A stretch of 64,000 nt of DNA from RUG14300 sp964561145 (GTDB lineage: Bacteria > Bacillota > Clostridia > Christensenellales > CAG-1252): NCBI GenBank assembly GCA_964561145.1, contig CAZLNZ010000009.1, positions 1-64,000 of the forward strand, in the 5' to 3' direction. The stretch's first letter is position 1, and each line of letters opens with the position of its first letter. Under the pieces are notes generated by a model that was not told where the DNA came from, did no database searches, and saw only the letters and a program-made list of their open reading frames with translations. Positions 59,401-64,000 of this stretch are shown one piece after another. The translations under genes were made by a program, and so were the position numbers.

Positions 59401-61036
59401 AATTGATGAAACAGATCTTGCACATACCTACACAATCGAAGGCTATACCCTTCCCGCTCTGCAAGTTGATTATTATATATTTAAAGGATGGTATGAATAC
59501 GATACCGAAGATAAAATAAACTCACTCGGAAAAGATACGATGCTCAAAGATATCAGACTAGAACCTAAATTGTCTGCTATAGAGTATCAACTCAAGTACA
59601 GCGTAAACGGACATAGCGGTAATGCCGCGAGCCTTTACACGATTGAAGATTTCATTGACGGGGTCTATACCCTTCCCTCCCTAGACAAGCTTACCGAGCT
59701 AAACATATTGGATAAAAATTGGTACAAAGGAATGCAACTTGTCAATTGGAAATCGGGAAGCAATATCATTTCAATAACCCTTGATAACACAAATAAAACA
59801 AAATCAACAACAACTAACGTTATTGCAGAGTTACAGTGGATAACACACTCAATCACATATGTTCTTAGCGGCGGTACCTTAAAAGATAATAAGCCTGCCT
59901 CGTTTACCCTAGAAAACCCTCTTGTTTTACAAGATGCAACGCTTGAAGAGAAGGCATTTAAGGGATGGGCTGACGAAGATGGTAATCTTTTAGGCGTACA
60001 CTCTAACGGATTTACCACTATTACCGATATACCCGATAAGGATCTTATACTAACAGCTGTATTCGTGGATATCTACTCTATAACCTATGAAAATGACGAT
60101 AACATGCTTCTTTCAAAAAAGATTGACAGCTTTAGCGAAGCGGAAAGCCAAAACCTTGGCAGTCCCACTAAGACAAACTCTATTTTTTGCGGATGGTGGT
60201 ATAAAGAAGGTATGATTACTGTTACAAATACCTCAGAGCTAAAGGGACATGCGACCTTGATTCCTATGTTCTACGATAACACCGCAACAAGCGGACTTAC
60301 ATTTAAGTTAAACACGACCAATAATACCGCATCGATTACAGGAATAACTACATCAAAAACCACCATTATACTTCCCTCTTATGTTTCCGATTACCCGATA
60401 ATAAGCATTGAAAGTAATGCCTTTGCGAACACTTCGTTTACTACTATAGAACTATCGGATAACCTCCAAACAATATATTCCTATGCGTTTAGCCATTCAA
60501 AGTTAACCAATATATTAATTCCATCGAATGTTACACTTATCCAAAGTTACGCATTTAACGAGTGTTCGAACCTTGTAACGCTTGAAATACAAGGTGAGAC
60601 AGTAGTTGAAAGCGAAGCCTTTAAAAACAATATACGACTTTCGAACATCACCCTTGCATACATCGCAAATGTAAAGGAAAATGCATTCAACGGAGCAAGC
60701 GGAATTACAAGATTAACATGTGATTCTTCGAAGAGTATTATTAATATCTTCTCCAAAGAGAAAGCGAACTCTGATCTCTATTACAATGCTTCCGGATACT
60801 ATATACCATCAACTTTGACCGAAATAACAATTATAGGTGCTGTCAATAATGCGTTAACCGCCTTAAAGTTCACAAAACTTACATTGCCATCGACTACACC
60901 GGTTGAATTGACCGAGAGCGTGATTGAATTAATCATAGCAAATAATGCAGAAGTATACCTTCCTTCCGACCTATTAGATAACTATATTAACAACGATGAC
61001 TACGCACAAATAGCATCATGTTTTAGAACTATCTAA
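56456..61036 (+). CDS. Giant surface lipoprotein with InlB B-repeats and a C-terminal LRR domain
   Basis: 1526 residues from the ATG at 56456 (GAGG 5 nt upstream). Longer in-frame readings begin inside the promoter. Lipobox LILCACG gives a lipid-modified Cys near residue 20. After two Ig-like domains (about 25-290) come about thirteen InlB B-type (Listeria-Bacteroides) repeats, each with a core like GYTFVGWYS (about 300-1270), then four to five BspA-type LRR_5 units (about 1290-1400) and a short tail. Expected to be an adhesin or surface-binding protein on the outer face of the membrane. No sortase motif. Confidence 0.9.
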   Translation: MKRKLFAIALIILMLTLILCACGNTGKVSVISINVVDSSMKTQYKLGEALDLSGGQLLLTMSDGSTSYVQIDETMLDKSKFNTKSTASKRTLRITYNNISCSFVYSVTANVLDDTIEEVYLENMPSEFLKGEKPDVENGVLKNGVLCIKLSSNNVQSFNVKEIWIKNFSTAKTGTFSATIEYKSDYGDISIDWKYTVLDLSSVISVTPSEKVAIYQGEDLTTLKAALKNVVFIVLYSDNTQGEYGFSQDTKISGFSSNEIGEKSCTLSFYDKEQRLVKFSYKYDVKKIYPIVNVTFDENYSEGSIVIETTKDGFVIQREAQRKGWEFKGWYLYDGTTLSSQVFDFNQIIEKDITLKARWLRSTYTVYFNNFGAQTGSITYTVDDERKLPDPDNVPGFTFEYYVDSNGNRIDYIPKGSTGNLYLTGIWTEHGFTISYKLNDDDNDIKATHENPETYSSQREYNFLPATRKGYIFKGWTLNNQPITSTLNQKGELTLLANWELEVYTVTMVNGENGRNIKTINYRTTDSDTIIDNYQNDAYIFEGWYLDNEYKTEYFKNASGAYYIPNKSTDSFTLYAKLTECYTIRLITNKSSTDGEQIITLTFVDSDTVIEIPTVTKFGMDFLCWRHQKSMKDFKPIDGKIVLNTSEIKQILVNTNSGHTFTLNALYKAKIHDITYVLYGEVRQSDSYSTDTTKTLITPTREGYTFVSWYSNENYSGSPIYNIEAESMDEDKVFYAKWKAINYTITVHYILDNVTKGNIPATYTAESETFRLEPPSKDRYIFEGWYSDPDYIIPQATTIFKGSFGDLEIYAKWSSETATISFQNMENASYSGDIKYAISGGLVILENAERAGYTFAGFYKNEYFTAKIVSFEGYDYPNGITIYAKWDIINYSIDYVMNDSKSFPATNDNVTSYNVTSYPALIAPSRKGYTFVGWYSAQEVNNVFDDRYKISSLNGYSENITLYASWKMTEFNISYIGLNTYGIDETDLAHTYTIEGYTLPALQVDYYIFKGWYEYDTEDKINSLGKDTMLKDIRLEPKLSAIEYQLKYSVNGHSGNAASLYTIEDFIDGVYTLPSLDKLTELNILDKNWYKGMQLVNWKSGSNIISITLDNTNKTKSTTTNVIAELQWITHSITYVLSGGTLKDNKPASFTLENPLVLQDATLEEKAFKGWADEDGNLLGVHSNGFTTITDIPDKDLILTAVFVDIYSITYENDDNMLLSKKIDSFSEAESQNLGSPTKTNSIFCGWWYKEGMITVTNTSELKGHATLIPMFYDNTATSGLTFKLNTTNNTASITGITTSKTTIILPSYVSDYPIISIESNAFANTSFTTIELSDNLQTIYSYAFSHSKLTNILIPSNVTLIQSYAFNECSNLVTLEIQGETVVESEAFKNNIRLSNITLAYIANVKENAFNGASGITRLTCDSSKSIINIFSKEKANSDLYYNASGYYIPSTLTEITIIGAVNNALTALKFTKLTLPSTTPVELTESVIELIIANNAEVYLPSDLLDNYINNDDYAQIASCFRTI

Positions 61037-61076
61037 TTCATACCCGGACTTATTATACATACACCTTTTTGCATAT

Positions 61077-61128
61077 AAAAGGCAGCCGAGATAATGAAAT
61101 CGATATGATTCGACAAGGCTGCCTTTTT
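61077..61128 (+). terminator. Intrinsic terminator after the lipoprotein gene
   Basis: AAAAGGCAGCC (61077-61087) pairs perfectly with GGCTGCCTTTT (61117-61127), with a long 29-nt loop, followed by T. Usable from both strands. Confidence 0.75.
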
Positions 61129-61202
61129 AGTTTGATTGCTAATTCAAAGTCTTTAATAAATACGTATAATATTAACTAATGATAAGTAATAAAACCCTCT
61201 TT

Positions 61203-61700
61203 CTACTCTAAATCAAGCTTGGTTCCACACTGTTCGCAGTAATCATTACCGAAGCTGTTTATATGTTTGCAATTGGGACATTCTTTTTTTAAACTTGTGC
61301 CACATTTGGGACAAAAACACATTTCCGAATTTATAGTTTCACCGCAATTAGGACAATTATTCCCGACAGTTTCGTTGATTAGATCCGTGGTGTAACCTGT
61401 TATAACTATTTTAAACCCTAATGCGGATATCATAGAACCGACTCCACCTATAAAACCACAGGGAATGAACAAAACAAAGGGAACTATAATCCTGGCAGAA
61501 AAACCGTTAGAGCTAAAGCCGTCAAGTCCAGCTGTAGCAAATAAAACAAAACAGACAAAAACCCCTAGAAAACCACATATGGCTAAAGGCAAACCTATGG
61601 ACAATAATTTTTTCCTTAGCTTTTTGGCTTTTTCACAGTTGGCAACTGTTTTCACATCGGCATTCAACGCTTTAATAGTCTCTTGCAAACTTTTAAACAT
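61203..61700 (-). CDS. Membrane protein with C-terminal double zinc ribbons
   Basis: 165 residues. Two membrane helices (about 32-55 and 69-93), then three CxxC-type knuckles: CPNCG, CFCPKCG, CPNCKH and CEQCG (about 115-160), which form one and a half to two zinc ribbons. Resembles small zinc-ribbon membrane proteins of unknown function. AAGGAG precedes the ATG. Confidence 0.75.
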   Translation of the reverse strand: MFKSLQETIKALNADVKTVANCEKAKKLRKKLLSIGLPLAICGFLGVFVCFVLFATAGLDGFSSNGFSARIIVPFVLFIPCGFIGGVGSMISALGFKIVITGYTTDLINETVGNNCPNCGETINSEMCFCPKCGTSLKKECPNCKHINSFGNDYCEQCGTKLDLE

Positions 61701-62048
61701 ATTATTCTCCTTAATTTCAAAGTAATATTATGAGTCCTTCCATAAATACCGCGTCATTTTACGATATATAACTCATCACTTAATATATAGCACCTAAAAA
61801 CTTATTCGTAAACCTAAATCGAAACTTTATTCAACAAGAAATTTCCTTAAAAAGCTACTTGGATTACCATCGTGACAAGTAATGAAGTTATTCGATCTCT
61901 TTTTGACGACTTATCCTCTATTAGATTGTATTAGTTACATAAATAAAAGAGTTAAACCTATATAATGGTACCGGATATCTACGATTCAGTTTCATATCTA
62001 AATGAGAATCACGATACAAAATATTCATCTGTAACCAATCAATCCAAG
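61701..62048. other. Intergenic region without a recognisable feature
   Basis: 348 nt, strongly A/T-rich. A plus-strand reading frame from 61965 runs into the acetyltransferase gene in the antisense direction and has no coding support. I see no terminator hairpin, tRNA, riboswitch or repeat. Confidence 0.5.
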
Positions 62049-63152
62049 CTATACTCTTTTTATCAGCTTATAATAGGGAACACCAAACGCACTCGAATGT
62101 TCGTCAATTATCTCAAAGCCCATTCTTTGAAACACTCTCCAAGCACCGACGTTTCTTTTATCGCACTCAATACAACAATAATCGTTATCTTTTGTTATCT
62201 TATTTATCAAGGCTGCTGCAATTCCTCTTTTTCTAAAATCATTGGAGACTGCGATCTTTGATATATAACAGCATTCTTCCTTTTCTGCTAATTTTGAAAA
62301 ATACTTTTCGTACATTTCATGAGTCCTATTGTCACACTTAACTCCGCTTAGCTCAAATGCTCGAACGAGATACTTCTCTTCTTCAAAAATAGGAATGTGC
62401 GTTCCTACCAATACACCTACAACGGTACCATCTGCAACCGCAACGGTTATGTTATTTCTATTATACAGTGTCGGTAAATCAATCATGTGAGAGATAACAT
62501 TCACTCCGTCCTCGATACAATCAAACCAAGACGAATGAATCTGCTCATCACTAAAACAAATCAGTTTCGCTACTTGCTCACGATCATCCTCCGCCCCCAT
62601 CGCTCGCACCTCAACATCGCAGGCAATGGCGGGAGGGATGCCTATATGCATTGACATAAAGTTCAGAAAAAGCCAATATTCCCTTTTTGAGATAGCATAC
62701 GGATAAGAAAGGATCTTAAGAGCATAGTCATCTACGCCTAATTCGTATTTCGCCTGTATATGCTCATGCTCTGTCATCACAAAGCCGTTACGAGAATAAA
62801 AAGCATACCTTCTTTTAGTAATATCATCAACCAAATCCTCTATTTCTAAAATAATCAGCTTTCCTTTTTCTTTTAATAAATCTAAAGCCTTGGCACCCAA
62901 TCCATTGTTTCTTTCACTTTCAAGAATTGCAAAGTGTTCCAAAAAGATAAACGACTCGGTTTCCCAATATAGCATTATTCCTAAAAAGTTTCCTGATTCA
63001 GTTAATACTTCAAAGTGATAGTCTGCCCTTCTCAACACACGTTTGTGCTCAAGCTCGCCCCTTCTTTCAATTTCGGGAAAAGCTCTAACATACAAAGCCA
63101 ACGCTTTCTTGTATACTTCACTATCATAATGAGTAATCCGTTCTAAAACCAT
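62049..63152 (-). CDS. Tandem GNAT acetyltransferase
   Basis: 367 residues, two GNAT folds in one chain. The first (about 1-140) contains FLEHFAILESERNNGLGAKAL, an acetyl-CoA loop of the RxxGxG type reading RNNGLGA. The second (about 185-365) contains SKIAVSNDFRKRGIAAALI and NVGAWRVFQRMGF. The substrate is unknown; two-domain forms may bind two acceptors or have one inactive half. AAGGAAGG precedes the ATG. Confidence 0.83.
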   Translation of the reverse strand: MVLERITHYDSEVYKKALALYVRAFPEIERRGELEHKRVLRRADYHFEVLTESGNFLGIMLYWETESFIFLEHFAILESERNNGLGAKALDLLKEKGKLIILEIEDLVDDITKRRYAFYSRNGFVMTEHEHIQAKYELGVDDYALKILSYPYAISKREYWLFLNFMSMHIGIPPAIACDVEVRAMGAEDDREQVAKLICFSDEQIHSSWFDCIEDGVNVISHMIDLPTLYNRNNITVAVADGTVVGVLVGTHIPIFEEEKYLVRAFELSGVKCDNRTHEMYEKYFSKLAEKEECCYISKIAVSNDFRKRGIAAALINKITKDNDYCCIECDKRNVGAWRVFQRMGFEIIDEHSSAFGVPYYKLIKRV

Positions 63153-63180
63153 TTTTTCCTTCCTTATTAAAAAGAATTAT

Positions 63181-63747
63181 CTAAAAACCAGATAACTCTT
63201 TTTTGTAAGTAATCAAATCATATTTGTTTCCGTTTACAGAATATTTTCGCTTCTTTATGTGGTATATATGATAGCCCAGCTTTTCAGCCAAATGCATCAT
63301 TCTTAAATTACCACTCCAGGTTTGAGTATAGGTCTCGGTTATTCCAAAGTCAAATAGAAAGTTCTCGAACAGTTCAAAGGCTTCTGTTCCAAGCCCATGT
63401 CCTCTGTACTCCTTCGGTACAATATCGATACCTAGTGCATATCGACCTCTGTCCTTTTGAGAATAAGAACCAAAAGCATCTATGCAATAGCAGTTCATCC
63501 ATCCGATATGAATCTCCTCCGGATAGGTGCACAGCTCAAAGGTCCATCGAATATCATCCTCGTCAATGACCTTTAGCCTTGCAAGCCTATGTGCTGCATA
63601 TTCCTCGGGAGAAGTTCTATCCTCTTTGTTTCGCCAAGGAGAATCCCACTGCATCCACTCAGTTTGGGTGGTTTGCCACAAGCTATGATCCTTCAAATCC
63701 GATTGAATGAAGTCTCTTAGCATAACTTTTTTTCCTATAAGTCTCAT
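63181..63747 (-). CDS. GNAT family N-acetyltransferase (RimJ/RimL type)
   Basis: 188 residues. Acetyl-CoA-binding segment GIDIVPKEYRGHGLGTEAFELF (about 105-126) and the C-terminal TQTWSGNLRMMHLAEKLGYH match RimJ/RimL-like or antibiotic acetyltransferases. Acceptor not known. No ribosome binding site of note; it is 27 nt after the phosphorylase gene and may be translated from the same transcript. Confidence 0.85.
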   Translation of the reverse strand: MRLIGKKVMLRDFIQSDLKDHSLWQTTQTEWMQWDSPWRNKEDRTSPEEYAAHRLARLKVIDEDDIRWTFELCTYPEEIHIGWMNCYCIDAFGSYSQKDRGRYALGIDIVPKEYRGHGLGTEAFELFENFLFDFGITETYTQTWSGNLRMMHLAEKLGYHIYHIKKRKYSVNGNKYDLITYKKELSGF

Positions 63748-63774
63748 TATTCTGGTATGCGGATAACGATCCCT

Positions 63775-64000
63775 TTAATGTACAATATCTAAAATAACGG
63801 GATTCTTATCAACCGGCTCATCTGCAATAACGGTTGCACCGAGAATTAAATCCTCTGCCTCCTTGAAAGCATGAGGCTTGTTAGAGTAAAGAGTGCATAT
63901 TCTTTCGCCTTTTTCAATATATCCGAATTTCTTGTCAATGATAATACCTGCGGCAAAATCTATAGAATCTTCTTTCTTCACTCTACCTGCACCGAGTGCT
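63775..64000 (-). CDS. Pyrimidine-nucleoside phosphorylase, C-terminal part (runs off the window)
   Basis: Only the last 74 or so residues are in the window; the gene continues past 64000. The reading frame is open to the edge and reads ALGAGRVKKEDSID followed by FAAGIIIDKKFGYIEKGERI, the C-terminal (PYNP_C) domain of pyrimidine/thymidine phosphorylases. These enzymes split uridine or thymidine with phosphate. A GTG at 63981 inside this motif is not the real start. Confidence 0.85.
   Translation of the reverse strand, partial: ALGAGRVKKEDSIDFAAGIIIDKKFGYIEKGERICTLYSNKPHAFKEAEDLILGATVIADEPVDKNPVILDIVH

Noticed and set aside
61965..62261. Plus-strand reading frame of 98 codons
   Set aside because: Two thirds of it is antisense to the acetyltransferase gene, and it has no ribosome binding site.

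Overview
The window is a low-G+C stretch of a chromosome from an endospore-forming Clostridia-type Firmicute, most likely an uncultured or gut-associated lineage (my inference). The basis is gene content. There is a complete spoIIIAA-AH operon, spoIVB, a SpoIIM-like gene, a ytfJ/gerW-type gene and two secreted D,D-carboxypeptidases. With them sits the recN-argR-nadK-tlyA-dxs-xseB-xseA-nusB-asp23 block that normally accompanies these genes in clostridia. Nearly all genes lie on the minus strand. I saw no rRNA, tRNA, CRISPR array, prophage or intact insertion sequence.

Layout. 1-6.4 kb: a membrane protein of unknown function, then scpB, scpA, a site-2 protease, dacF, a SpoIIM-like gene and spoIVB. 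6.5-14.1 kb: the recN to asp23 housekeeping block. 14.3-18.7 kb: an ABC-2 exporter (one permease, two ATPases) with a divergent TetR regulator, interrupting the usual asp23/spoIIIAH junction. 18.9-23.4 kb: the spoIIIA operon, read AA to AH on the minus strand. 23.4-25.3 kb: a second drug-type ABC exporter. 25.5-30 kb: a TPR protein, Hsp33, a methyltransferase and a YesL-like membrane protein. 30-35.2 kb: asd and dapA (lysine/dipicolinate branch), dCMP deaminase and a NitT/TauT/thiamine-precursor-type ABC importer. 35.5-42.2 kb: valS, a secreted protein, birA, an MGMT-type protein and a Sel1-repeat protein. 42.3-47 kb: a 1550-residue DUF4011-type helicase-nuclease. 47-53.4 kb: small metabolic genes, a 55-residue hydrophobic protein beside an ArsR regulator, a BspA-like LRR protein, rluB, a D,D-carboxypeptidase, ytfJ and a DUF2953 gene. 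53.4-64 kb: a two-component system, an SH3-like secreted protein, a 1526-residue InlB-repeat lipoprotein, a zinc-ribbon membrane protein, two acetyltransferase genes and the C-terminal end of a pyrimidine-nucleoside phosphorylase that runs off the window.

How the genes work together. The sporulation genes cover the engulfment-stage channel (SpoIIIA), the forespore-to-mother-cell signalling protease (SpoIVB), engulfment (SpoIIM-like), peptidoglycan trimming (DacF types) and spore assembly (YtfJ). Asd and DapA supply the precursor of lysine, diaminopimelate and dipicolinate. ScpA/ScpB, RecN, XseAB and the large helicase handle DNA.

Most striking signals. (1) Several genes have a -10 hexamer exactly 6 nt before the start codon and no Shine-Dalgarno sequence (nadK, the MGMT gene, the Sel1 gene, the arsR-type gene and the SH3-like gene). 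This predicts leaderless mRNAs in a Firmicute. (2) Two intrinsic terminators overlap the translation start of sporulation-associated genes (spoIVB and the DUF2953 gene). (3) The giant helicase-nuclease gene has a 15-bp site repeated about three helical turns apart over its promoter. (4) The dxs product lacks the usual linker after its SISP motif and has altered active-site motifs. (5) A small hydrophobic protein with a strong ribosome binding site lies beside an ArsR gene.
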